Positions 26,625-35,876 are shown, counted from the stretch's first letter. The stretch: 64,000 nt of DNA from Aquabacterium sp. CECT 9606 (GCF_918741295.1 NZ_CAKKNB010000003.1:588668-652667); one strand, 5' to 3'. Program-made: numbers and translations. The notes: a model not told the origin generated them from the letters alone.

Positions 26625-27326
26625 ATGTCGAACGCCAACGCAAGACAATGGATCTGCGCAACGCGGCAAAAGCGCCCGCCGGGTGTTGAAACCAGAGGCC
26701 TGGCAGACAAGAATCTGCTATGGCAGCCCGGTCAGGAACTACTCATCGGCTTCTTACAGGGCTCGACGAAGTTGCAAAACCGAGTCTTCGAAACCGCCCT
26801 GCACTGGACCTCACCCGACGAGGGCGGCGCTAACCTCGTCTTCAAACGCGCAGACAAGCCCGAATCAGCCCAAATCCGCATCAGTTTTGACGAAGCAGGT
26901 GGTTCATGGTCGATGGTGGGCAAGGACGCTCTGGCCGAGAAAAAAACCCAACCTACGATGAACCTGGGTTGGGCCACCGAGACCACCAACGACCAGGACT
27001 TCTCCAGCGTCGTGCTGCACGAGTTCGGACATTCTCTAGGCCTTCTGCACGAGCACAACCACCCTGAGTTGACGCTGCGCTGGAAGAAGGACGTGGTCTA
27101 TGGCGACCTAGGGTCACATCCCAACAATTGGTCGAAGGACGATGTGGACTACAACGTCTTCGAGCAGTACTCAGATGAACGTGTGGTGATGTCCGACAAG
27201 CCCGACCTAGTGTCCATCATGATCTACACGATTCCCGCTCGTTGGCTCGATGGGCAACAAGCCATCACGCCGTCGGATCATCTCTCCAAGGGAGACATCC
27301 AGTTCATCCGAGAGATTTACCCCTGA
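26625..27326 (+). CDS. Zinc metalloprotease (metzincin: matrixin/astacin-like)
   Basis: 233 residues from ATG 26625, preceded by GGAGG at 5 nt. The metzincin motif HEFGHSLGLLHEH is complete: His132, Glu133, His136 and His142 with the invariant Gly. A Met-turn follows in SIMIYTIP. The region before the motif (DEGGANLVFKRAD, TMNLGWATE) resembles the matrixin/astacin beta-sheet core, and DITFIRE-like DIQFIREIYP at the end is typical of bacterial members. There is no signal peptide, so it is probably cytosolic or exported with another system. It is first in a plus-strand cluster, 22 nt before the caspase-like gene. Substrate unknown; the cluster suggests an interaction with that second protease. 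Confidence 0.85.
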   Translation: MSNANARQWICATRQKRPPGVETRGLADKNLLWQPGQELLIGFLQGSTKLQNRVFETALHWTSPDEGGANLVFKRADKPESAQIRISFDEAGGSWSMVGKDALAEKKTQPTMNLGWATETTNDQDFSSVVLHEFGHSLGLLHEHNHPELTLRWKKDVVYGDLGSHPNNWSKDDVDYNVFEQYSDERVVMSDKPDLVSIMIYTIPARWLDGQQAITPSDHLSKGDIQFIREIYP

Positions 27327-27348
27327 CGGGCTCGTCCCTTAGTACGAC

Positions 27349-28392
27349 ATGCCAACCGATGCCGTGATTGTCAGTGTGGCCGACTATCCAAGCGGCAACC
27401 GGTTGCTGCGCGCACTGCCCGGAGCAGCACGCGACAGCCAGCGCATGCAGAAATGGCTGCAGGCGAACACCGAAGGAGTATCAATCAGGGATTTCACTTG
27501 GCCCCCACCGCCGCCCGCGCTCCCAGGTGCCGATGCATTGCCATGGAATCGGCTGAGCATCGAGGCCACAATGCAACAGTTGCTCGTGAGCGGGTTGCAT
27601 AAGACACGGGACCGATTGTTCTTCTACGCCTCGGCGCACGGCATGTCGGTGCCCACCAACCCGGCGATGCCTGCGGTCTTTTGCGCGTCTCATTGGCCGA
27701 CTACCGCGCCAGATTTGTTCTTGTCAAGCGGGTGGGTGCCGCAGTTCACGGGGGCACCCGTCTACGACGAGTACCTGTGCTTCTTCGACTGCTGCAATGA
27801 GTGGCAACCCGGCACATTGCCGGTCTTCCAACCACTGAACCTGCCAGCGCGCCCGGTGCCCCCGCGTGTTTTAGTCGTAGCGGCGTGCAAACCGGGACAG
27901 CAGGCGCTGGACACCCCCACTGGCGGTGTGTTCACCGACGTGCTGCTCGAAGCGCTGAGCGGCTCGGCTGGCAAGCCGGGCACAGCCCAGGTGACTGCTG
28001 CCGATGTCGTCGCGTACCTTAAGGAGAACGTTGTCATCCGCGCTGCGCAAGTCAAGCCTGGTCACGTGCAGACGCCAGTTGAATGGATGGACCCCAACGC
28101 GCACGCCGACCTGAACGCGTTCTTGCTCTTCGACCGACTCCCCGTCAATGCCGCTGACGTGACCTCCTTGCTGGACGGGCGAGATCCCTCCAACGTCGAG
28201 GTGCTTGACGCAGAACTTGAGCCGAGCGGCACGGTGCTGGCGGCGCCCGATGGCGTCGCGATGCTGCCAAATCTCTTCGCCGGCAAATACGTGTTGCGCT
28301 GCGCAACCGACGGTTGGAAGAAGACCATTCGACTCAAGACCACGGTCGCCGATGATGGCAGCGTCGTGTCTCGAGTAGAGGCTTTGCCGTGA
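27349..28392 (+). CDS. Caspase-like (peptidase C14) protein
   Basis: 347 residues. The caspase fold is indicated by an early DYPSGNRLLRALPGAARDSQ (sheet-helix start), by LFFYASAHGM carrying His97, and by CFFDCCNE carrying Cys149 after the usual Asp-x-Cys pattern. VVAACKPGQQALDTPTGGVF and TDVLLEAL follow, as in many bacterial caspase homologues. The His/Cys dyad is thus intact. The last 100 residues (from about VEVLDAELEPSGT) look like a small beta-domain. Bacterial caspase-like proteases often act in phage defence or programmed cell death, but they also occur in secreted toxins. It follows the metalloprotease by 22 nt and overlaps the next gene by GTGA. Confidence 0.82.
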   Translation: MPTDAVIVSVADYPSGNRLLRALPGAARDSQRMQKWLQANTEGVSIRDFTWPPPPPALPGADALPWNRLSIEATMQQLLVSGLHKTRDRLFFYASAHGMSVPTNPAMPAVFCASHWPTTAPDLFLSSGWVPQFTGAPVYDEYLCFFDCCNEWQPGTLPVFQPLNLPARPVPPRVLVVAACKPGQQALDTPTGGVFTDVLLEALSGSAGKPGTAQVTAADVVAYLKENVVIRAAQVKPGHVQTPVEWMDPNAHADLNAFLLFDRLPVNAADVTSLLDGRDPSNVEVLDAELEPSGTVLAAPDGVAMLPNLFAGKYVLRCATDGWKKTIRLKTTVADDGSVVSRVEALP

Positions 28393-30050
28393 GCCGCGCC
28401 GTTTACCACCTTCACATCGCCGGCCCGGCCGGCGCCGTGTTCCGCGTGACGGATGGCGCGGCACGCTGCGTCGGCACTGGAATGCACCTGCTTGACATCG
28501 ATCTGCCACAAGGCATTTACACAGTCAGCGCCTCGATGGGTCGCTCGGTCGAGACGCGTGAGGTGCTTCTCGACGAATCGCAGAGCATCGAACTTAGTTC
28601 AACGATGCCCAGCTTCGGCGAACAGGCGTTCGCCATCGCGCCTGAGGTCCTCGTCGCACTCGGATCACATCCCCTCCAGCCAGGAGGGCAGCTGATCGCG
28701 CTGCGGGGCCCCTGGCGTGACGAGCAGACCGCTGCCGACCGCGTGTCACTCGATTGTGACGGCCGCGCCGTGGCAGCGCTCCGTGAAGGTCTGGTGCCCG
28801 ACCCGAGTGGAGTGGGTGTGTGGAGCTGGCAACTGTTCAACCTTGACACGGCGTCCAGACCTGCGGTTTTCAACGTTACTCGGTCAGTGTGCACCAAGTC
28901 TAGCGCTCAAACCCGACCGTCGGCCGATGTGGCTACCACGGGATCCAAAGACTCGGCACCGCAAAAGGTTAGTCATGTGCTGCCGCACTGGGGCGACTGG
29001 ATGGTGTGGGCCGCCTACCCGGCTACGGCCTGCGGAGCACCTGCAGGCGTGGATCTGCCGATGCCCTACTACCTGCGCCTGCGCCTCACACGTGTCGGCG
29101 CCGCGCCCGCCGCGTTCTTGCAAAGTCTGTCGGACCAGGTTTTCACAGCACTGGCCGCGCGCAGCGGCCTGCCTTTAACCAAGCCTGTGCTCGATTTGCT
29201 GCTTTTGCCCGACGATATCGATCCGCTACTGGTGCTTGCCGCTGCGCACCTCGCCTCAATCACGCTGGCTTCGCTCGGACGGCTGCCTCAACTACCTCAC
29301 GATGCGTCAGCTTCGACTTCGCAGCCCAATGGCTCATCGAGCGCCACGCAAAACGAGGCGCTGATGATCGACACAGAAGCCCTGCACCAGCGCTTCCACG
29401 CTTGGCTAGCGAAGCACGAAAACGGGCCGCTGGCCAATGCACCCGACTTGGTGGCCGCGCGCTTTCTCTTCGCACTCAGCACAAGCGCGCACTTGCGTGT
29501 TCCGCCTGTGCTGCTGCGTTCGCTCGACAGTTTGATCTACGTCATGGAATCGCCAATGTCCCGCACGGCAGGCGCCATCTTCGACGAGACCGTCTGGGGC
29601 CCTAGGCTGCAGATTTCCGACTCGTTCGCCTTCCTGCAATGGCTGCCAGATTCTGACTATGCGCAAGAACTGCTGAACAACGTGAAACGTTCACTCGAAA
29701 ATGCTCAAGCAATGCAATCCATCGCTGGGATCATCGAGCAAGCCAGCGCCAAGATCGCTCGGAAATACGTGATGGCCTCGGCGTCACGGAGCAAACAGCC
29801 CGAGCTGCCAGCCTCCATGCCGGCAATGCGACACTTGCCGCCCGGCTCGGACTTTGACACGACTTTCGAACAGCCGCGTGAGCCGCAAGGGCTCGACGTC
29901 GAGGCATTCATCCAGAGCAACGTCATGAGCTTGCGCATTCCCGCCTCAGCGATGGAGCGCCTCGGCACAGTTCTCGGCAGCTTGTCGATCGATCAGGACA
30001 GTGTAGGGCGTGCAATGCAGCAATTGGCCGTACGAATCAAGAATGACTGA
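28389..30050 (+). CDS. Unknown protein translationally coupled to the caspase-like gene
   Basis: 553 residues, starting GTG within the GTGA overlap at the caspase stop. I recognise no overall family. Residues 1-70 look like a small beta-sandwich (YHLHIAGPAGAVFRVTDGAA, then LLDIDLPQGIYTVSASMG), similar in style to carboxypeptidase-regulatory-like domains. The C-terminal part is helical and contains DLVAARFLFALSTSAHLRVP and LRSLDSLIYVMESPM. A low-complexity Ser/Gln-rich linker sits near residues 300-320. There are no obvious transmembrane segments or signal peptide. The strict coupling implies a complex with, or substrate/scaffold role for, the caspase-like protease. Confidence 0.6.
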   Translation: MSRAVYHLHIAGPAGAVFRVTDGAARCVGTGMHLLDIDLPQGIYTVSASMGRSVETREVLLDESQSIELSSTMPSFGEQAFAIAPEVLVALGSHPLQPGGQLIALRGPWRDEQTAADRVSLDCDGRAVAALREGLVPDPSGVGVWSWQLFNLDTASRPAVFNVTRSVCTKSSAQTRPSADVATTGSKDSAPQKVSHVLPHWGDWMVWAAYPATACGAPAGVDLPMPYYLRLRLTRVGAAPAAFLQSLSDQVFTALAARSGLPLTKPVLDLLLLPDDIDPLLVLAAAHLASITLASLGRLPQLPHDASASTSQPNGSSSATQNEALMIDTEALHQRFHAWLAKHENGPLANAPDLVAARFLFALSTSAHLRVPPVLLRSLDSLIYVMESPMSRTAGAIFDETVWGPRLQISDSFAFLQWLPDSDYAQELLNNVKRSLENAQAMQSIAGIIEQASAKIARKYVMASASRSKQPELPASMPAMRHLPPGSDFDTTFEQPREPQGLDVEAFIQSNVMSLRIPASAMERLGTVLGSLSIDQDSVGRAMQQLAVRIKND

Positions 30051-30061
30051 GAAGGACGCAC

Positions 30062-30559
30062 GTGTGGTCGGTTGCAGGAATCAAGGTTTCATTCCATCGC
30101 ATTGGATTGACCGACTGGACGCCCAGCGGGGTGTTGCGCAGTTGGGCGGAGGCGCACTGGCAGCCAACCCCTGGTGGCGTGGCGATAGCCTGCTTGCCGA
30201 CCGAGGCACTCTGGCTCGGCTTCTCCGACAATCCCCGGCCAGCCATGGTCGTCCTGACCTGCACAGACACCGCCGAGACCGCCCGTCTGCAAGTGCCATT
30301 GCAGTGGCAGCTTGGCTTCTTGGTTGGGGCAGATGCACAGAATCGCCCCATCACCCTGCGCAATGCAGCGTCATCCAACTTTCGACTCGACGTTCAACAG
30401 CGAGAACCCACAAGCCGCGATTCGTTCGAACTGGTACTGATGTCGCCCCTAGCCTGGAAAACACGTTTCGGACCGATCGACATCGCGGCAGCCGAGCCCC
30501 CTGCGGTTGTACCAGCGTACTCGCGCATCGTGCGGCCCAAGACCGGTCCACCGCGTTGA
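30062..30559 (+). CDS. Small unknown protein of the protease cluster
   Basis: 165 residues, GTG start at 30062 with GAGAAGGA upstream, 11 nt after the previous stop. The content is beta-rich and Trp-rich (VAIACLPTEALWLGFSD, PLQWQLGFLVGAD), with no recognised family. A longer open frame in another phase overlaps it, but lacks the tight gene spacing seen here. Position suggests a subunit of the same complex as the caspase-like protein. Confidence 0.5.
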   Translation: MWSVAGIKVSFHRIGLTDWTPSGVLRSWAEAHWQPTPGGVAIACLPTEALWLGFSDNPRPAMVVLTCTDTAETARLQVPLQWQLGFLVGADAQNRPITLRNAASSNFRLDVQQREPTSRDSFELVLMSPLAWKTRFGPIDIAAAEPPAVVPAYSRIVRPKTGPPR

Positions 30560-30623
30560 CAGAACTGACGCACTCCGACTACCCATCCCATTTAACTGAC
30601 ACCCACCGACGGAGTTCCGAACC

Positions 30624-32090
30624 ATGGCACGTTGCCCTTTCTCCCTTTGGAGCCCCATCACCGGTTCATCAGGGCCACATCTCGGCGGACCATTCAAGAT
30701 CATTCATCACACCACAGAAGGCAGTAACGCGCAGGGCGCGTTCAGCGCCTTCCAGCGCAATCGCTCGGATCCGCACTTCACCGTCGATGCGACGACGATT
30801 TACCAGCACATCGACACTGCGGAGGGTGCCCGGGCGCTTCGCAACGAGGTAGGCGGGGTGCAGACCAACCGTGACTCTGCCGTGCAAATCGAATTGGTGG
30901 GCTTTGCGCACCTCCCCAAGGACCGAAAGGCGCTGATCAACCTGGCGCGCCTGTGTCGCTGGATCGAGCAGACCCATGGCGTACCCAACATCTGGCCCGC
31001 AGGCCTGCCTAAGCCAGCCAAGAACGGCCGTGACCCAGGCCAGCACAACCGGAGCGTCAACACCTGGGACAGCCAAAGTGGTCATTACGGCCACTGCCAT
31101 GTGCCAGAAAATTCGCATTGGGACCCGGGCTACACAGAAGACGAGGCCAGCTTCCTGATGGAGGCCAGCTTCGACGCAGCCGGCAAGCTGATAAGCCCGC
31201 CCCCTCCAGCAGTGCCAACACGTGCGCCGCTCAAGCGCGCAGCCGGGCTGGTACCGAACAGCCATGCCCCACAACAGACCACATCAACCATGCCAGACCA
31301 CGGCGTCGTGCCTACGGGCCTGCAGGCTTACGTGCGCGACTTGGCACTGTGGCCACCCTCCCCGCCACTACCAGGCACGCTCCCAAGCGCCGCCAAGAAG
31401 ACGATCCGCCGTGCCGCAAATGCCCAGGTGACCAAGGATTCAGCCGGCATCAATATGGGTGGCGTGCTCTCTTTTGTCGAAGGAGTGAGCGAGGAGGATA
31501 AGAACGACGTGCTCTACTCTGTGCAGCTTGCGCAGCGCGCGGCCAGCGGCATGTTCGACCGATTCACTCAGACTCAGTTTTGGTATCAGAAGTACACCGA
31601 GGTTCTGCAGGCCCTGGGATGGGCCAGCGAGCAATTCAGTTTTTCTCTCTTCAAGCAGGACGAAGGTGAGTTCCGCATGGACCAGGCCGCACTGGGCATC
31701 ATCACTGCCGTGGCCACGCAAAACCAACTCGCAGTACTGAAGCAGGCAGTCGATGCGTTGTCAGAACTGGCCGAAGACGACGGTCCGATCGTGCTGTTTG
31801 ACTTCCATTCGTCAGTGCAGTCCAGTGGCAACTTCCAACTGGGAGCGGTGCAGCGTACCGAGAATGGCGCTGTGTCGATGGCCCTCGGCAGTTTCTACTT
31901 TCATGCCGTGGACGGCCGTCGACGCTTTCTCTTCCTCGGATGGGGTGCGCGCAAAGTCCAGTTCTGGTCCGCCGCGCAGCGCATGACTCTGAACAAGGAC
32001 TTCTACGCCCGCCGGCGTGCCGACGTCATTGCCAAACTCGACGCGGATGCCAAGAACTACATTGCAGACTTGAAGATCACCAAACGCTGA
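30624..32090 (+). CDS. Zinc-dependent N-acetylmuramoyl-L-alanine amidase (PGRP/AmpD fold) with a C-terminal extension
   Basis: 488 residues. Residues 1-180 have the amidase_2 fold: FKIIHHTTEGSNA carries the first zinc His, SDPHFTVDATTIYQHIDT is the typical second block, NRDSAVQIELVGFA the third, and GHYGHCHVPENSHWDPG near residue 160 provides further zinc and catalytic His residues. Such enzymes cut the amide between MurNAc and the stem peptide. From about residue 210 a Pro-rich linker leads to a C-terminal half that I do not recognise, with FDRFTQTQFWYQKYTEVLQA. No signal peptide is seen, so delivery to the wall would need another protein, or the target is external. It follows the small unknown gene by 64 nt. 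Confidence 0.82.
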   Translation: MARCPFSLWSPITGSSGPHLGGPFKIIHHTTEGSNAQGAFSAFQRNRSDPHFTVDATTIYQHIDTAEGARALRNEVGGVQTNRDSAVQIELVGFAHLPKDRKALINLARLCRWIEQTHGVPNIWPAGLPKPAKNGRDPGQHNRSVNTWDSQSGHYGHCHVPENSHWDPGYTEDEASFLMEASFDAAGKLISPPPPAVPTRAPLKRAAGLVPNSHAPQQTTSTMPDHGVVPTGLQAYVRDLALWPPSPPLPGTLPSAAKKTIRRAANAQVTKDSAGINMGGVLSFVEGVSEEDKNDVLYSVQLAQRAASGMFDRFTQTQFWYQKYTEVLQALGWASEQFSFSLFKQDEGEFRMDQAALGIITAVATQNQLAVLKQAVDALSELAEDDGPIVLFDFHSSVQSSGNFQLGAVQRTENGAVSMALGSFYFHAVDGRRRFLFLGWGARKVQFWSAAQRMTLNKDFYARRRADVIAKLDADAKNYIADLKITKR

Positions 32091-32289
32091 TGCAGCATAT
32101 ATGGCCTATTGGGCAGAAGCGTACATCGCGGCCACGAAATCAGGCAACGCATGGAACCGCAATACCGCCAATCACTTCTGCTGCACTGACTTCTTTTGCT
32201 CATTGCAGACTCATGACCACATTTGTCAGACACCCGTGCCGCATCTCTAGGTACTCTGCGATTCAGCATCATCTTAGCGCCGATATTTC

Positions 32290-32952
32290 ATGAGGCATCT
32301 AGATCTCGTCCCGCGAGAAGTCGTAGCCGTTTGCGTAGCCCTTTTGATCGTCGCGTGCGTCTTGTTAGGCTCTCACTTTCTGCGTGCCGTGAATCGGATC
32401 AAAACAACGCGTCAAGGGGCCACGGACTTCCTTTCATACACGGCAGAATGGACCAAGTGGATGGCAGGCATCCAGACAGCAGCGCTTGGAGTGCTGGCCC
32501 TTGCCGTGCTGGACAAAGACTATCTGCATGGTCGAAGTCTCTCCGGAATGCAGTCGGCACTTGCCGTCTGCGCATTTGTATTGCTTGGATGCGCGCTTTT
32601 GGCCAGTGCATGGGTGCTCTCCTCGATACCATCTCAGGCAATTCGGCTTCATGCCGTTCTCGCCAAACAAACCGAACTGAACGCAGCCTTTGATATCTAC
32701 GAACAGCCCGTTTACGGCTGGTTGGTCAAAGCTGATGGTGACCAAACGAAGAGAGATTCCAGGTGGGCAACGAAAGTGTTCACGTTCGGATACCTCCTAA
32801 CTGTTAAGCACACATTCTGGGTCCTCGGACTTCTATGTCTCGGGGGGTTAGCGGCGACCATCTTTCTCACTCCGCCTCCGGCAAAGGCTGAGTGCCCTTC
32901 AGCCTCCCCCACGGTACGCACTACGCCAGCTGAATCGAATCAAGGACCGTGA
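32290..32952 (+). CDS. Small membrane protein, unknown
   Basis: 220 residues with four likely transmembrane segments: residues about 9-29 (VVAVCVALLIVACVLLG), 58-76, 87-110 (LAVCAFVLLGCALLASAWVL) and 175-195 (FWVLGLLCLGGLAATIFL). A Pro/Ser/Thr-rich tail follows. No family is recognised. It is the last gene of the plus-strand cluster, separated from the amidase by 199 nt, so membership in that transcription unit is uncertain. An IS21 remnant follows immediately. Confidence 0.5.
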   Translation: MRHLDLVPREVVAVCVALLIVACVLLGSHFLRAVNRIKTTRQGATDFLSYTAEWTKWMAGIQTAALGVLALAVLDKDYLHGRSLSGMQSALAVCAFVLLGCALLASAWVLSSIPSQAIRLHAVLAKQTELNAAFDIYEQPVYGWLVKADGDQTKRDSRWATKVFTFGYLLTVKHTFWVLGLLCLGGLAATIFLTPPPAKAECPSASPTVRTTPAESNQGP

Positions 32953-32959
32953 TCGACGT

Positions 32960-33237
32960 TGGTCTGGCGTGCCGTGGCGCAGGCATAGGTTTAGTTCGAC
33001 GCCACCAGCGTGGCTACGAAGATCTCCGCGGCGCTGATCTCACCGGTAAGGGGGTCGATGACGGGCACAGTCTGCCCTGCCTGGGCCGCAAACAGCTTCT
33101 CACCGCCCACATGGGCTTGGCCCATCGAGCCGACAACTCTTGAGCGCACGGACAACCTCGGTGTAACTGAGATTGGCGTGGAGGTGCAGGCGCAATGCTT
33201 CTCGGACCTGGCGCGTCGTGAGTCTGTTGGTTGGCAT
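32960..33237 (-). pseudogene. IS21-family IstA transposase remnant
   Basis: Begins [20 protein letters not shown], the characteristic IstA helix-turn-helix start, continues to [10 protein letters not shown], then jumps to [20 protein letters not shown] and [18 protein letters not shown]. These two segments lie more than 100 residues apart in intact IstA, so an internal deletion has occurred. A TAA follows where the family has Tyr (N-Y-T-Y-A). Upstream, 33260-33340 holds the IS end with GGCCCCCTGATTCACC. Confidence 0.72.
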
Positions 33238-33630
33238 CGGCTCGGACCGAATAAAGCGGCGAACGTGAAGCCGGGTCAAACGATGTGAAATGGCCCCCTG
33301 ATTCACCGGGCACGGACTATTGCTAATCTTACGGTCATCACTACCAATCAGTGCCGCAGGCGCTGATCCATCGAAGAGAAGTCGGCCCTCATGCGCCCCA
33401 CTTACGAGGCTGGCCAGGCCGTTGATACGTCGACTTGCAGATCCTGTGAGGGTTTGGCGCGTTCAAGCCTGCTACCTGAGTCTGTCGAGCGCACCGATGC
33501 CCTCCTTGCAAACCAAACTGCCTTTGTTGCTCGACATAGGTTTGACCTTGCCCCCGTTTGTAAAGCTCCCCCAACGCCAGCAATGAACCCGTCAGCGTCG
33601 CGCAACCGAGAAACGGCATCAACAGCTTGT

Positions 33631-35238
33631 TCATTGAGGCGAACTCGACGGCTGCCCTGTTGTCTTCGAGGACGAGTTCGACTTTGTGCCACCCTTGCCG
33701 CTGATGCGCGACACCATGGCCATGACCGACGATAGCTGCGCACCCTCGCGTGTCTGGAACGAGCCCAAAGTCAAGGCCGCCTTGCCCTTTTCCGCGTAGC
33801 CCCAGAAGTCCCAGCATCCCTTTGGGTTGAAGCCCGCGCTGAACAAGTTTCCATTCGAATGCAAGGCTTGCGGGTAGAGGATGACCGTGCTGCTGGCGTC
33901 AGCCCATTCGTTGAACCCCGCTTGAAGTACAAAAGGCGGCGCTCGCTCACCGACTCGCTGTGGCAGATAGCCTTGCCCCAATTCGCATCCATGAAAAACG
34001 ACGTGCAGCTTACAAACCCCTGCCACCCTCTTGCACTGCGGCGGGATGTACAGCCAGCCCGTGCTGTCGAGCCCCAGCGCAGTGGCAGGGCGTGACCAGA
34101 ACTCCTGCTGATCAAATCGGACGAATTCTCCGCTTGCAGTGCGCCGCTGCGGCGGAGGTACGTTCTTGCCCTCGCCTTGGAGCCATTGCAGGATGGCCCC
34201 GGCCGCATCGAACTTACAATTACCCAAGCCGATTTGCAGGGAAGATTCGCAGGGCCCGCCCTGATTCAACGTGGGCATCACCCGACCGGCCTTTTCAGTG
34301 GTGAGCACTTTGACAAGGGTGCTGTTGCCTTGAACGGAGCGGTACTGCTCCTCGATTTGTTTCGAATGAAAGGGCCGCACCAAGGCGTTCTTGCCTTCCG
34401 CGATGATCATGACACGCTGTCGATCCAGGTTCTTAGAGGGGTCAATGAGAGCAGCCGACTCTAGTCGATGGAGGTCGTTTTTGAACAGCGCCACCAGTGT
34501 CTCGGAGGGAAGGACCGTGCATTGGCTATTGGCATCCACCGTCGGGAGACATGCGCACTTGAAAACGGCGCCACTTATGGACCCACGGCTGCAGTTGTAC
34601 GGCGCGCCTCCGATGGTTCCTATACCTGCGATGGACGCGGAATGCGCAACGGCCAGTTGAACAGCCATATTGGCGCCAGAATCAAACCCCGACACGGAAA
34701 TTCCAGACGGATCAATCGATAAGCGAGGCAAGAGTTGAGCTCTTACCCGGCCCAGCGCGCTGACTTCGTCCCGCAGGGCGATAGACTGTTTTCGCACAGT
34801 CGGTTCTACCTCGCGTCCGACCTGCCTGGCATCCAGCTGATCGGCCTGGGCGGTGAGCAAGGCCTCTCCTGGTCGGCTGTCTCCCTTCTTCAGCGCTTCC
34901 AGCGCGGCTTTCTGTTCAACGGTGGCATTGGGCTGGGCCGCCTGCTCTGCGAGCCGTGCGGCGGCAGCCAGGCGCAGACTGTAGTTCTCGTCCATCAACT
35001 TTATGTTGCGCTCCTGCAATTGGTTGTTTTGCTTCTGCAGCGCGCGAAGGAGGGCAGGGTCGCCTTGGATGATGGTTTGTAGCCGTTGGTTGATCGACAC
35101 CTTCGAGTTGCTGACGTTGCCCAATTGCACATCCTGTTGCCCCTTTGTCGTGCCGACGCGAGGAAGCAAGGCGCACAGACCTGCGGAGAGCAGAAGAAGA
35201 GGAAACCGTGTCAACCAAAACTTCAAAATGAAGCTCAC
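33631..35238 (-). CDS. PHB-depolymerase-like alpha/beta hydrolase with coiled-coil N-terminus; lipase-box serine replaced
   Basis: 535 residues, GTG start overlapping the previous stop as GTGA. A signal peptide or anchor (LLLLSAGLCALLP) is followed by a coiled-coil segment of about 60 residues (LQKQNNQLQERNIKLMDE). Then comes an alpha/beta hydrolase resembling secreted poly(3-hydroxybutyrate) depolymerase-like esterases: SGISVSGFDSGANMAVQLAV, LHVVFHGCELGQG, VILYPQALHS and NPKGCWDFWGYAEKG. In relatives the box reads GFSSG or GLSSG; here it is GFDSG, so the GxSxG nucleophile position is Asp. The enzyme may be inactive and act as a binding or structural protein. The extracytoplasmic location fits the neighbouring lipoprotein and membrane proteins. 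Confidence 0.7.
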   Translation of the reverse strand: MSFILKFWLTRFPLLLLSAGLCALLPRVGTTKGQQDVQLGNVSNSKVSINQRLQTIIQGDPALLRALQKQNNQLQERNIKLMDENYSLRLAAAARLAEQAAQPNATVEQKAALEALKKGDSRPGEALLTAQADQLDARQVGREVEPTVRKQSIALRDEVSALGRVRAQLLPRLSIDPSGISVSGFDSGANMAVQLAVAHSASIAGIGTIGGAPYNCSRGSISGAVFKCACLPTVDANSQCTVLPSETLVALFKNDLHRLESAALIDPSKNLDRQRVMIIAEGKNALVRPFHSKQIEEQYRSVQGNSTLVKVLTTEKAGRVMPTLNQGGPCESSLQIGLGNCKFDAAGAILQWLQGEGKNVPPPQRRTASGEFVRFDQQEFWSRPATALGLDSTGWLYIPPQCKRVAGVCKLHVVFHGCELGQGYLPQRVGERAPPFVLQAGFNEWADASSTVILYPQALHSNGNLFSAGFNPKGCWDFWGYAEKGKAALTLGSFQTREGAQLSSVMAMVSRISGKGGTKSNSSSKTTGQPSSSPQ

Positions 35239-35654
35239 TGGATTTGGTTGAATTTAACTTCAGAGTCCTTCACATCACTCGCTTTCCCAATTTGCTTCAA
35301 GGGCTTGCTCGCACCTGATATCGCCGATTGGTTAAAGGTAACTTTGGATTGCTCAATTCTGCCCAACTCCGCTGTTTGCGTCCCTGTGGGTTCTGAAGCG
35401 GCGGGGACAGGCAAGGGTATGGACGAGGCGACTGCCTCCGATGGACGGGAGGCAGCCTGATCACTCCCAGGGTTCATTTGCCACGCGAGCAGGAACCCTC
35501 CCAAGACGACCAGGAACGCCAGGCTGTAGCAAGCAACAGGCCACCACGTCGGTACACTTTGACCATTTCTCCGCGCTCCGAAGGCGAACACCGCGGCCAA
35601 GGCGACGCTGATCAATGCGATGGGATGGGTGACGACATCTGGGATGGCTGACAT
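35235..35654 (-). CDS. Small membrane protein with SKVxxNQ-type motifs
   Basis: 139 residues with two hydrophobic segments (ALISVALAAVFAFG and VACYSLAFLVVLGGFLLAW). The C-terminal half is soluble and contains two short related motifs, IEQSKVTFNQS and VKDSEVKFNQI. A third copy of this pattern, VSNSKVSINQ, occurs near the start of the next gene. GAGG lies 7 nt before the ATG. The GTGA overlap with the hydrolase-like gene couples translation. Family unknown. Confidence 0.55.
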   Translation of the reverse strand: MSAIPDVVTHPIALISVALAAVFAFGARRNGQSVPTWWPVACYSLAFLVVLGGFLLAWQMNPGSDQAASRPSEAVASSIPLPVPAASEPTGTQTAELGRIEQSKVTFNQSAISGASKPLKQIGKASDVKDSEVKFNQIQ

Positions 35655-35876
35655 GGATGCGCCTCTGTCTAAGAACTAGTGGAGGCTCGACGTCAGACAC
35701 GTCTACCCAGTCTTGCAAGGCTACGGCTGTCAAGCTTGGCTGACCCTCCCTAGCCTTAGGGATCGACGGGGGACGTCTGAAACGCCCACATGTTGCCGAA
35801 TTGATCCCTTCATCTCCGCCCCGTCTCAGCCAGGAGGGGACGTTTGCCAGGGGTGGCTGAATGGGCAATCGCGCGC

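Noticed and set aside
30010..30852. 280-codon frame overlapping the small unknown gene and the amidase start
   Set aside because: It conflicts with the tightly spaced GTG-started gene and with the amidase N-terminus; low-complexity Arg/His/Ser composition.
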